Assembly (NCBI RefSeq): GCF_009728995.1
Contig: NZ_VTZW01000009.1
Location: 491,644 to 555,643, forward strand
From: Streptomonospora sp. PA3
Lineage (GTDB): Bacteria; Actinomycetota; Actinomycetes; Streptosporangiales; Streptosporangiaceae
Direction of reading: 5' to 3'
Length of the DNA stretch: 64,000 nucleotides
The number at the start of each line of letters is the position of its first letter. The stretch's first letter is position 1. Positions 34,421 to 42,003 of the stretch are shown one piece after another. The position numbers and the translations under genes were made by a program. The notes under the pieces are model-generated. The model was not told the DNA's origin, made no database searches, and saw only the letters and a list, made by a program, of their open reading frames with translations.

Positions 34421-34867
34421 TCAGAACCCCTGGCGGCGCAGCTGCTCGATCTGCCTGCGGTCCCGCTTGGTCGGGCGGCCGGCTCCGCGGTCGCGGCGCA
34501 GGACGGCGCCGGGCGGCTGGGGGGTCGGCTCGGGGCTGCGGTCGGTGTAGCAGCGCCGGGCGATCGGCGCGCCCACGCGCTTGTCGATCACGAGAGCGAC
34601 GTCGACGATGCGGGTGACGCCGTGCAGCCGCACCTGCACCTCGTCGCCCGGGCGCACGGTCGTCGCCGGCTTGGCCGTGCGGTCGTTGACGCGCACGTGC
34701 CCGCCGCGGCACGCCTGGGCGGCGTCGGCACGGGTCTTGGCCAGCCGCACGGCCCAGATCCAGCGGTCCACACGGCCGCTGGGGTGGCCCTGCGGCATCC
34801 GGGGATCGGACTGGGCCGCGGACTCGCCCTGCTGCGCTGGCGGGTCGGTGCGATCCGGGTCGTTCAC
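34421..34867 (-). CDS. S4-domain RNA-binding protein (Hsp15-like)
   Basis: 148 aa from a GTG with GGAGGGACAG upstream. After an acidic 30-residue lead, the S4 domain reads RVDRWIWAVRLAKTRADAAQACRGGHVRVNDRTAKP (in part), then VRPGDEVQVRLHGVTRIVDV. The C-terminal RRDRGAGRPTKRDRRQIEQL is the basic tail of the Hsp15/RNA-binding S4 family. It probably binds ribosomal RNA, for example stalled 50S subunits as E. coli Hsp15 does. Confidence 0.88.
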   Translation of the reverse strand: MNDPDRTDPPAQQGESAAQSDPRMPQGHPSGRVDRWIWAVRLAKTRADAAQACRGGHVRVNDRTAKPATTVRPGDEVQVRLHGVTRIVDVALVIDKRVGAPIARRCYTDRSPEPTPQPPGAVLRRDRGAGRPTKRDRRQIEQLRRQGF

Positions 34868-35191
34868 CTGCTGTCCCTCCGACCGCCGCCGCGACCGCGG
34901 CCGCCGGCGGCGCTGCTGTGCCGATTGCGGTGGCCCGGCGGCGCCGAGCCCTCTGCCCGACTGTAGCCCGACTCGGCAGGCGGGCGCGGGGGAGGACGCT
35001 GCCGGGGGTGGTCGATCGGCTGCCGGCCGAGCGCTCCGAGCGCGCCGACCGGGATACGGCACGTCTGGGAGGGGGCGGTCCGGGCCGGCGGGGCCGCCGG
35101 CGGTGGGCGGCGGAATCCATGGTGCGGAGCGCTCGCGAGTGGCGCTAGAGTTGTACGAGTGCGCGGCCGCCCCGGCGGGCGGATGCGCCGG
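34868..35191. other. 324-base intergenic region upstream of tRNA-Asp copy 2
   Basis: No gene can be supported. It contains the promoter side of the minus-strand S4 gene and the promoter of the plus-strand tRNA-Asp. Confidence 0.4.
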
Positions 35192-35266
35192 GGTCCTGTG
35201 GAGCAGCTAGGAGTGCTCGCCACCCTGTCAAGGTGGAGGCCGCGGGTTCAAATCCCGTCAGGACCG
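35192..35266 (+). tRNA. tRNA-Asp (anticodon GTC), copy 2
   Basis: 75 bases, identical over its full length to the tRNA-Asp at 32,125-32,199. Flanks differ, so it is a separate gene and not an extended duplication. It is 72 bases upstream of the AviRa-like gene. Confidence 0.95.
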
Positions 35267-35338
35267 CATATCCCGCAACACCATTCACCGCACGAGTGCA
35301 GGCGGACCGCCGCCCGACGCGGTCGCGAAGGAAACCCC

Positions 35339-36067
35339 GTGGCCTACCGATACGCCACCGAGCGCCGCGACCACTCCGATCTCGCCGGCGGCAACGTGCT
35401 CCGCTCCGCGCCGGGCCACCCCGGCTTCCCCGTGCGCCTGACCGACGAACTGCTCCAGCGCGCCGCCGCCCGCCTTCCCGCCGGACCGCTCGCGCTGTGG
35501 GACCCCTGTTGCGGCAGCGGGCACCTCGCGGCCACCGCGGGACTGCTGCACCGCGACCGGCTGGGCTGGCTGCTGGCCACCGACACCGACCCCGCCGCCC
35601 TGTCGCTGGCCGAACGCAACCTGGCCCTGCTCACCGTTGAGGGCCTGGCCGAACGCGAGCGGGAGCTCCGCACCGGCGCGGCCGAACTGGACAAGCCGGC
35701 CCTGCTGGAGCGGGCGGGTGGCGCAGCGCGGCTGGCCGAGCGGTTGCGCGGGCTCGGCGGCGACCTCGGCCACACGGTGCGCGCGGGCGACGTGTTCGCT
35801 CCGGCCGAGCCGGAGCGGCCGGTCGACCTCGTGCTCACCGACGTCCCCTACGGCGGTCTCACCGCCTTCGCCAACGCTCCGGCCGCCGGCGAGCCCGTCC
35901 CCGCGCTGCTGCGCGCGCTCTGTGCCGTCCTGCCCGACCACGCCGTGCTGGCGGTGACCGCACGCACCCGCAAGGTCGCCCTGCCCGAGGGCGTTCGGGC
36001 GCTGGAGCGGGTCCGCGCGGGCAACCGCGCGGCCGCACTCGTGCGCGCCGGCGACGTGCGGCGCTGA
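35339..36067 (+). CDS. AviRa-like rRNA guanine methyltransferase
   Basis: 242 aa; GTG with GAAGGAAACCCC upstream. It starts VAYRYATERRDHSDLAGGNVLRSAPGHPGFPVRL, a pattern matching AviRa-type enzymes, with SAM motif I LWDPCCGSGHLAATAGLLHR and the catalytic-region motif LTDVPYGGLTAF. AviRa methylates 23S rRNA and gives resistance to avilamycin-type orthosomycins. Homologs in non-producers may be housekeeping or intrinsic-resistance enzymes. No biosynthetic cluster is nearby. Confidence 0.82.
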   Translation: MAYRYATERRDHSDLAGGNVLRSAPGHPGFPVRLTDELLQRAAARLPAGPLALWDPCCGSGHLAATAGLLHRDRLGWLLATDTDPAALSLAERNLALLTVEGLAERERELRTGAAELDKPALLERAGGAARLAERLRGLGGDLGHTVRAGDVFAPAEPERPVDLVLTDVPYGGLTAFANAPAAGEPVPALLRALCAVLPDHAVLAVTARTRKVALPEGVRALERVRAGNRAAALVRAGDVRR

Positions 36068-36503
36068 ATCGGCCGCGCACCGCGGCCGGGCCCTCCGCGG
36101 GACGGGCTGTTTTCCGCGGACTTCCCGCGGCCGAAAATCCGGAAAGCATATCGTGTGGGGTGAAGCTCCCTGCTTGGGTATCTTTCCGGCTAATGGGGCG
36201 TGTTCGGTGCTCGCGAGGTACTGCTGCGCTCCATCGGGTCCACGGCGACGCAAAAAGCGAGTGGTGACAGTGGATAATTGCGGTAAACAGGCAGGTCATA
36301 GATTTGAAGCCGCCGATCTTCTACTTCGCTTCGATGCATATCTGAGCCGGTCACCGGGAACCGGCGACCTGTATTGTTCACCGCTGAACGGGATTTCCGG
36401 GCCGTTATCAGGGCGGTGCGAGTGCGGAAATCCCCACCGTGCCCCGGGCGACGCTGCTCCGGCCCGCAGCGGGCAGGCCGGGCTCGGGCGCGGCCCCGCG
36501 GCG
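36068..36503 (+). other. AT-richer upstream region of the NarJ-like gene
   Basis: GC content drops between about 36,130 and 36,420. An 8-bp inverted repeat CCGGAAAG (36139-36146) / CTTTCCGG (36182-36189) sits there and could be an operator. An in-frame extension of the downstream gene reaches back to 36,153, but its composition looks non-coding. Confidence 0.4.
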
Positions 36504-37187
36504 GTGCTCCTCGACGAGGCCGCGGCCGAGGCCGTGCTGCGGCGGGCGGCATCGGTGCTGCTCGCACCACCCGACGGGCGCTTCTACGAGCGCCTTCCGC
36601 TCGTGCGCCGCGCGCTGCTGGACCTGCCCGCCATCGCAGCCCGCCGCGCCCTCGCCGCGTTCTGCGACCACGCGGCGGCCGAACCCGAATCCGCGCTGCG
36701 CGCACACCACGCCCGCACCTTCGGGCCGCGGCGGAGTCTGCACCTGCTCGACCATTCCGGGGGCGACGCGCGGCGGCGGCGCCGCATCCGCGCCCGCATC
36801 GCCGACGTCTACGCCGGCCGCGGCTGGCGGATCGGCGGAGCCGAGCCGCCCGACCACCTCGCGGTGGTGCTGGAGTTCGCCGCCCGCGCCGACGCCCAGC
36901 GCGGTGAGCGCCTGCTGGCGCGCCTGCGGCCGGGCCTGGAGCGGCTGCGCGCGGCGCTGGCCCAGCGCGGCACACCCTATGCGGGGGTGCTGGAGGCGGT
37001 GCGGGCCACGCTGCCGGCGCCCGAGCGCCCCGCGGCCCGCCTGGTCCTCGCCGACGGCCGCTGGGGCGGGCGCGCGGGCGCGGGGATCCCCGCTGTGCCG
37101 ATGCAGGCCCGGGGGCCGGAGCCCTCCCCGCCCGCGCCGGAGCCCTCCCCGCACGGAACGGCAGCGGCCGACTCCGCGCGCCGCTGA
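36504..37187 (+). CDS. NarJ/TorD-like respiratory enzyme assembly chaperone
   Basis: About 227 aa from GTG 36504, chosen because the homologous region starts right after it (VLLDEAAAEAVLRRAASVLLAPPDGRFYERL). Starts further upstream (GTG 36261/36264) are in frame. The NarJ pattern is visible: LPAIAARRALAAFCDH, then HHARTFGPRRSLHLLDHSGGDARRR, then PPDHLAVVLEFAA and TPYAGVLEAVRATLP. NarJ inserts the molybdenum cofactor into nitrate reductase, but no narG, narH or narI is adjacent here, so it is an orphan in this window. The C-terminus is Pro-rich. Confidence 0.75.
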   Translation: MLLDEAAAEAVLRRAASVLLAPPDGRFYERLPLVRRALLDLPAIAARRALAAFCDHAAAEPESALRAHHARTFGPRRSLHLLDHSGGDARRRRRIRARIADVYAGRGWRIGGAEPPDHLAVVLEFAARADAQRGERLLARLRPGLERLRAALAQRGTPYAGVLEAVRATLPAPERPAARLVLADGRWGGRAGAGIPAVPMQARGPEPSPPAPEPSPHGTAAADSARR

Positions 37188-37507
37188 GCCGGCCGGCCTC
37201 CCGTTGCTCGCCGCCCGCTGCGTGCCGCTTCGCGGTGCATCCGCGGCCGCGGGCCCCCCGCTCTTCGGCGCGCCGCTGCGGCGAGAGGGCCGCCGCCGTG
37301 GAGGCTTGGTAGCGGAGCGGCGCACAGGGCGGCGGTCCCGCGCGCGGCGGTGCGCGGGACCGACCCGGCTCAGGCGCAGGTCAGGAGCAGACGGCGTAAC
37401 GGAACGGTAGTCATCGCATAACGGGTCGTTCCGAATCGTGAACAAGTGCCCATATCGGGTACGCAGGGTCGGGTGCCGTCCCCCGTAGCAAAGGAGCACC
37501 ACGGGCA
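37188..37507 (+). promoter_or_regulatory. 320-base upstream region of the AgcS symporter gene
   Basis: No gene. It contains an inverted repeat CGGAACG (37400-37406) / CGTTCCG (37427-37433) in the AT-richer stretch that should hold the promoter. AAAGGAG at about 37,490 is the ribosome binding site, at somewhat long spacing. No recognisable glycine or other riboswitch core was found. Confidence 0.4.
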
Positions 37508-38983
37508 GTGGAACAACTCAACCAACTCGCCAACGACCTCGTCACCACGTTCACAGACGCGTTCTGGGCGTGGGTGATCATCCCCATCCTGGCCGTTCTG
37601 AGCATCCACTTCACGGCCAGGCTGGGCGTGGTCCAGCTGCGCCTGGTCCCCGAGATGTTCCGGACCCTGCGCAGCAAGCCCGAGATCGCCCCCGACGGCA
37701 AGCGGGCGATCTCGTCGTTCCAGGCCTTCTCGATCTCGGCCGCCGCCCGGATCGGTACCGGCAACGTCGTCGGCGTGGCCGGCGCGATCGCGATCGGCGG
37801 GCCCGGAGCGGTGCTGTGGATGTGGGTGGCCGGCCTGTTCGTCGGGGCGACCAGCTTCGTCGAGTCCACCCTCGGCCAGCTGTACAAGGTCCGCGACCGC
37901 ACGGGCTACCGCGGCGGTCCCGCCTACTACATGCAGCACGGCCTCAACGCGCGGTGGATGGGCGTCATCTTCGCCATCGCCATCACGATCACCTTCGGGT
38001 TCATCTTCAACGCGGTGCAGAGCAACACCATCGCCAACGCGATCGCCAACTCCGCCGAGGAGCTGGGATACGCCACCACCGGTTGGGTGACCGCCGTGGT
38101 CGGGCTGCTGCTGGTGGCCGTCACCGCGCTGGTCGTCTTCGGCGGCGTCCGCCGCATCGCCCACGTCACCGAGACGCTGGTGCCGTTCATGGCGGTGCTG
38201 TACCTGATCATGGGCGCGGTCGTGGTCGTGCTCAACTTCGACCAGATCCCCGCGGTCTTCACGCAGATCGTGCAGAGCGCGTTCGGCCTGCGCGAGTTCG
38301 CCGGTGCGACCCTGGGCACGGTGATCATCCAGGGCGTGCGCCGGGGCATGTTCTCCAACGAGGCCGGTCTGGGCTCGGCGCCCAACGCCGGCGCCACCGC
38401 CGCGGTCACCCACCCGGTCAAGCAGGGCCTCGTGCAGACCCTGGGGGTCTACTTCGACACCCTCATCATCTGCTCCATGACCGCGTTCCTGATCCTGAGC
38501 ACCAACCCGACCCTGGGGGCCGAGCGCGGCCCGGTGCTCACTCAGGAGGCCCTGGAGACGGGACTGGGCGGCTGGTCGCTGCACGCGCTGACCATCGTGC
38601 TGCTGCTCCTGGCCTTCAGCTCGATCCTGGGCAACTACTACTACGGCACGGCCAACGTCGCCTTCCTGACCGAGAACCGCTCCGTGATGACCGGCTTCAA
38701 GGTCGTCTTCCTGATCGCGACGTTCCTCGGCTCGATCGGCACCGTGCAGATCGTGTGGAGCCTGGCCGACACCGCGATGGGCTTCATGGCCCTGGTCAAC
38801 CTGGTGTCCCTGGCGCCGCTCGCCGGAGCCGTGGGCCTGGTGCTCAAGGACTACATGGCCCAGCGCAAGCAGGGGATCGACCCGGTATTCACCCGCGACC
38901 GGTTCCCGCAGCTGCGCGGCGTCCAGTGCTGGGACGGCGAGCAGCAGCCCGCGGCCGAGTCGGCCGGCGGGTCGGGCCGCTAA
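37508..38983 (+). CDS. alanine/glycine:cation symporter (AGCS family)
   Basis: 491 aa; GTG start. Family signatures are clear: SFQAFSISAAARIGTGNVVGVAGAIAIGGPGAVLWMW, SFVESTLGQLYKVRD, GYRGGPAYYMQHG, and GMFSNEAGLGSAPNAGATA near residue 285. There are about 11 membrane helices and a C-terminal hydrophilic tail. It imports alanine or glycine with Na+ or H+ across the cytoplasmic membrane. It stands alone between intergenic regions. Confidence 0.93.
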   Translation: MEQLNQLANDLVTTFTDAFWAWVIIPILAVLSIHFTARLGVVQLRLVPEMFRTLRSKPEIAPDGKRAISSFQAFSISAAARIGTGNVVGVAGAIAIGGPGAVLWMWVAGLFVGATSFVESTLGQLYKVRDRTGYRGGPAYYMQHGLNARWMGVIFAIAITITFGFIFNAVQSNTIANAIANSAEELGYATTGWVTAVVGLLLVAVTALVVFGGVRRIAHVTETLVPFMAVLYLIMGAVVVVLNFDQIPAVFTQIVQSAFGLREFAGATLGTVIIQGVRRGMFSNEAGLGSAPNAGATAAVTHPVKQGLVQTLGVYFDTLIICSMTAFLILSTNPTLGAERGPVLTQEALETGLGGWSLHALTIVLLLLAFSSILGNYYYGTANVAFLTENRSVMTGFKVVFLIATFLGSIGTVQIVWSLADTAMGFMALVNLVSLAPLAGAVGLVLKDYMAQRKQGIDPVFTRDRFPQLRGVQCWDGEQQPAAESAGGSGR

Positions 38984-39311
38984 GCAGCAGCGGGGCGCCC
39001 GGCGCACCGGCTACCGTGCCGGCCCGCCGGACGCCCCGCCTTCCGGCCGAGCCGGCGGGGACGGTGCTCGCACCGCGTGTGCGCACGGCAAGGGCGGTGC
39101 GGTCCCCCCACGGAAGGGACCGCACCGCCTTCACCGAACCGCTCCGCTGCCCCCTCCCCCGAGACCGCCTGTCGGACTGCGGTCGGCCAGCGGAGCGGGT
39201 CCGCCCTCTCGGAGAAGAGCCTGCCCGCCCGCACGGGTGCGGGAGAAGGGCGGGTTGTTCCAGGGAAAGATCTTCCCTCCCGGGGTACCGGCGGTGCGAT
39301 AATCGGGCCTC
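38984..39311. other. 328-base intergenic region
   Basis: Between agcS and the XRE/MmyB regulator. No gene is supported. Several GC-rich partial inverted repeats near 39,000-39,060 could terminate agcS transcription, but no perfect stem was found. Confidence 0.35.
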
Positions 39312-40205
39312 ATGCAGGGCGACCAGCACCAGGACCGGGGGCCGCTGGCCGAGTTCCTCAGCGCGCGCCGTGCGCTCGTCTCCGCCCGCGACGCGGGCCT
39401 CACCGGGGGAGGCCCGACCCGGCGCGTGCCGGGCCTGCGGCGCGAAGAGGTCGCTCAGCTGGCCGGGATCAGCGTCGACTACTACACCCGGCTTGAGCAG
39501 GGCAGGCTGCGCACCGCCTCCCGGACCGTGCTCAACTCCATCGGCAAGGCGCTGGGCCTGGACGCCGACCAGCGGCTGCACCTGTTCAAACTGGCCAACC
39601 CCGACATCGACATGGGCGCCGCCGAGGACGAGCAGCGCGTCAGTCCCGGCGTCGAGCGCCTGCTGGAGGGCTTGGTCGGCATGCCCGCGCTGGTGTTCGG
39701 CCGCTACCTGGACATCCTGGCCTGGAACAGCCTGGCCGCGGCGCTGCTGGGCGACCTGGCGGCGATGGCCCCGCGCCGCCGCAACTATGTGCGGATGGTC
39801 TTCCTGGAGCCCGCCACCCGGGCGGTGTTCCTCGACTGGCGCGAACGCGCCCGTGAGGCGGTCTCGTTCCTGCGCATGAACAGCGGCGCCCGCAACGGCC
39901 AGCCGCGGCTGCAGGAGCTGGTGGGGGAGCTTTCGGTCCGCGACGACGACTTCCGGCGGTGGTGGAACCAGCACCTCGTCTCGCTGCGGCCCTTCGGCGC
40001 CACCCGCGTGGCCCATCCGGCGGTCGGCGAGTTCGCGCTGGAATGGGAGGTGCTCGCCGCGGTCGAGGACGACGAGCAGCACATCGGCCTCCTCAGCGCC
40101 GCCCCCGGGACCCCCGACCACGCGGCCGTCCTGCGCCTGGCCGACTGGGCCCGGGAGTGCGGTGTGCGCTCCTCGGCGGAGACGAACGGGACGGCGCCGG
40201 AGTGA
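39312..40205 (+). CDS. XRE-family regulator with MmyB-like ligand-binding domain
   Basis: 297 aa from ATG 39312. The HTH lies at residues 35-65 (RRVPGLRREEVAQLAGISVDYYTRLEQGR), the exact form of MmyB-type regulators. The C-terminal PAS-like domain has DILAWNSLAAALLGD and WWNQH, and ends RLADWARE. Such proteins control an adjacent, often divergent, oxidoreductase gene and bind fatty-acid-like ligands in the one characterised family member; here no such neighbour is seen. Confidence 0.9.
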   Translation: MQGDQHQDRGPLAEFLSARRALVSARDAGLTGGGPTRRVPGLRREEVAQLAGISVDYYTRLEQGRLRTASRTVLNSIGKALGLDADQRLHLFKLANPDIDMGAAEDEQRVSPGVERLLEGLVGMPALVFGRYLDILAWNSLAAALLGDLAAMAPRRRNYVRMVFLEPATRAVFLDWRERAREAVSFLRMNSGARNGQPRLQELVGELSVRDDDFRRWWNQHLVSLRPFGATRVAHPAVGEFALEWEVLAAVEDDEQHIGLLSAAPGTPDHAAVLRLADWARECGVRSSAETNGTAPE

Positions 40206-40221
40206 GGAAGGCGGGCCGGTC

Positions 40222-40257
40222 CTCGGCGGACGAGTCGGGCGCGGCCCGTCCGCCGAG
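40222..40257. terminator. stem-loop between convergent genes
   Basis: Perfect 11-bp inverted repeat CTCGGCGGACG / CGTCCGCCGAG with a 14-base loop, 16 bases after the regulator stop and 28 bases before the end of the convergent small gene. It likely acts in both directions. Confidence 0.65.
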
Positions 40258-40284
40258 AACGGGTGGCGGTCAGCCTTCGGGGTC

Positions 40285-40500
40285 TCAGGTGAAGGGACGC
40301 CGCCGCCACGGGGTGGGCAGCTCGCCTCCGGACCGCAGCCACATGTCCAGCACGCTGAAGGCGGCGTCGGCGTTGTCCTGTGCACGCGCGCGCTGAGCAG
40401 GAGTCCGGCCGCGCTCCTTCAGGGCGTCGCTGAGCATGTCGTACAGCGCGTCGGCGTGCGCCTCGTCGGGGCGGCGGTGGATTTCGCTGGAATAGGTCAT
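40285..40500 (-). CDS. small hypothetical protein (71 aa)
   Basis: ATG with GGAGGTGTGCG upstream; the start codon overlaps the stop of the upstream gene (ATGA). It is Arg/Asp/Ala-rich and helical (HADALYDMLSDALKERGRTPAQRARAQDNADAAF, read in part). No family was recognised. It forms a two-gene operon with 40,497-40,886, divergent from a minimal GntR regulator. Confidence 0.65.
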   Translation of the reverse strand: MTYSSEIHRRPDEAHADALYDMLSDALKERGRTPAQRARAQDNADAAFSVLDMWLRSGGELPTPWRRRPFT

Positions 40501-40886
40501 CGCACACCTCCGGCGGATCCGGCGAGCACGGCGATGCCCAGGCGCTGCTCCCGGTGCACGGCGGCGCGGTTGCGTTCCCAGTGGACAACGTGGGGAGGGA
40601 CGGGGGAGAGGGCGGAGGAGCCGCCTGCAGAAGAAGGGGTTTCCTCGGCGCGGACCGCGAAGATGTAGGGGCGGACGCGCGCCGTGGGCGCTGAGGCGAT
40701 CAGCCCTGGTCGGGCGGTGCCGGCCATGCCCGTCTGCCCTTGGGGCTGCGGGAAGCCGTCAGTGCCCGGCGGGCGGATGAGCTGGACAAGGGTCGGCAAG
40801 ACGGACAGTAGGATTTTCATGTCTGCCAGGTCTCCTCTGGTAGGCCACTGCCCCGGACGGCGGCCACCGTCGCGGGGCTTCATCAT
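40497..40886 (-). CDS. small hypothetical protein (129 aa)
   Basis: ATG 40886 has a good AGGAGAG site; a second possible start is ATG 40820 (MKILLSVLPTLVQLIRPP), which would give a hydrophobic N-terminus. The rest is Pro/Ala/Arg-rich with no domain seen, though the stretch RVRPYIFAVRAEE is protein-like. Translation is coupled to the next small gene. Both lie opposite a short GntR gene that may control them. Confidence 0.55.
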   Translation of the reverse strand: MMKPRDGGRRPGQWPTRGDLADMKILLSVLPTLVQLIRPPGTDGFPQPQGQTGMAGTARPGLIASAPTARVRPYIFAVRAEETPSSAGGSSALSPVPPHVVHWERNRAAVHREQRLGIAVLAGSAGGVR

Positions 40887-40982
40887 TCACTCTCCTAATG
40901 TACACCGCGTCAGACCGCTCTATACCGCACTACGCCGCGTTCGGCACGTTTCTGCAGCGTAGGGCCGTTCTACGGTGGAACT
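40887..40982. promoter_or_regulatory. divergent promoter region of the GntR/small-gene pair
   Basis: 96 bases, AT-richer than the surroundings, with TACACCGC, TATACCGC and TACGCCGC spaced about 10-20 bases apart. These resemble repeated half sites a GntR-type dimer could bind. Both start codons have ribosome binding sites at its edges. Confidence 0.4.
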
Positions 40983-41222
40983 GTGAGTGAGGTTCCAGAG
41001 TTCGAGGTACCGAATATCGGCTACGTCTATGCGGCCGTGGCCGACCACTTGGTTGCGCGGATGGACGCCGGCGATCTTCCGAGCGGAGCGCGGCTGCCCG
41101 GAGAGCGGGACCTCGCCGAGGAGTACGGCGTCGCCCTCGGTACGGCGCGCCGGGCGATCCAGGAACTTCGTGACCGCGGGCGGGTCACTACCCTTCCGGC
41201 GAAGGGCACCTTCGTCGTTTAG
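40983..41222 (+). CDS. GntR-type winged-helix protein lacking an effector domain
   Basis: 79 aa; GTG start. The sequence is essentially only the GntR DNA-binding domain: YVYAAVADHLVARMDAGDLPSGARLPGERDLAEEYGVALGTARRAIQELRDRG and the wing VTTLPAKGTFVV. Normal GntR regulators continue with a 100-200 residue ligand domain; here a TAG stop follows the wing directly. Single-domain forms do occur in actinobacteria. It is divergent from the two-gene operon at 40,285-40,886, its likely target. Confidence 0.85.
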   Translation: MSEVPEFEVPNIGYVYAAVADHLVARMDAGDLPSGARLPGERDLAEEYGVALGTARRAIQELRDRGRVTTLPAKGTFVV

Positions 41223-41308
41223 CACCCCTCGGAGGCCGCAGCACGCGAGGAGGCCGACCACCGTTGCGGGGCACGCCTGCGCAGTGCGGTCTCGCTCCGG
41301 CCCCGGTC

Positions 41309-41372
41309 GCGCTGAGGGTGTCGGTGAGGACACTCTCGGCGCCGAAAGTGTCCTCACCGACACCCTCAGCGC
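41309..41372. terminator. 64-base near-perfect palindrome (strong hairpin)
   Basis: Arms 41309-41334 and 41347-41372 are perfect 26-bp inverted repeats (left arm starts GCGCTGAGGGTGTCGG). The 12-base centre CTCGGCGCCGAA is itself palindromic except for its outermost pair. It sits between the gntR stop and the VOC gene. It may be a terminator, but its length is far above normal. Confidence 0.7.
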
Positions 41373-41456
41373 GGGAGCCGGGCCTGGCGCCCCCGCGGGG
41401 AGGTGCGGCGTCCCGTTCCGCGGGTTCTGTCGGTCCCGCGGGCTAATGTCTGCGCA

Positions 41457-41876
41457 ATGACCGCGAACAGCACAGCCCCCGTCTTCACCGGAATCGGCCG
41501 CATGGTCGTGCTCGTCGACGATCCCGACGCCGCGCTGGCGTTCTACCGCGACGTCCTCGGGTTCGACGTGCTCTTCGACCAGGCGGCGGGCGGGTACCGC
41601 TACCTGCACGTCGGCGCGCCCGGTCAGCCGACCGCGGGTCTGTGGCTCATGCCCGCCACCGGCGACACCGAGCGGGCCCTGGTCGGGCGGCAGAGCGGCG
41701 ATCAGCCGCTGCTGGTGCTCTACACCGACGACCTCGACCGCGTCCGGGCGCGGCTGGCGGCCAACGGGGTGCGGGTCTGGGCCGAGCGCGAGGACGCCGA
41801 CCACCGCTCGCTGCACTTCGCGGACCTCTACGGCAACGTGCTCATCGCGGCCGAACTGCGCGGCACCCCGCAGTAG
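41457..41876 (+). CDS. VOC superfamily (glyoxalase/bleomycin-resistance-like) protein
   Basis: 139 aa from ATG 41457. The two babb modules are seen: IGRMVVLVDDPDAALAFYRDVLGFDVLFD and PLLVLYTDDLDRVRARLAANGVRV, ending HFADLYGNVLIAAEL. The metal ligand positions are partly filled by the terminal E of AAEL. The substrate cannot be told. It stands alone between two hairpins. Confidence 0.88.
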   Translation: MTANSTAPVFTGIGRMVVLVDDPDAALAFYRDVLGFDVLFDQAAGGYRYLHVGAPGQPTAGLWLMPATGDTERALVGRQSGDQPLLVLYTDDLDRVRARLAANGVRVWAEREDADHRSLHFADLYGNVLIAAELRGTPQ

Positions 41877-41915
41877 CGCCGGCGCGCGCACCGACGGCCA
41901 CGGGCGGCCGGAAGC

Positions 41916-41950
41916 GGTCGCAAAGCCCGGCCGTGCGGGGCTTTGCGACC
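41916..41950 (+). terminator. terminator after the VOC gene
   Basis: Perfect 13-bp stem GGTCGCAAAGCCC / GGGCTTTGCGACC with a 9-base loop, 40 bases after the VOC stop and upstream of the ion channel gene. Confidence 0.75.
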
Positions 41951-42003
41951 GATAGGCTGCCGTGATCACGGCCAACTGGAGAGCGTGAGGGGAGAGCCTT
42001 CCC

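Noticed and set aside
34868-35120. Extension of the S4 protein upstream to 35,062
   Set aside because: A strong ribosome binding site supports the GTG at 34,867, and the extra sequence is low-complexity Arg/Pro.
36153-36503. Longer N-terminus of the NarJ-like protein
   Set aside because: The AT-rich composition and lack of NarJ similarity indicate non-coding sequence.
37380-37507. Glycine riboswitch before the AgcS symporter gene
   Set aside because: The conserved riboswitch core could not be found; only a 7-bp inverted repeat is present.
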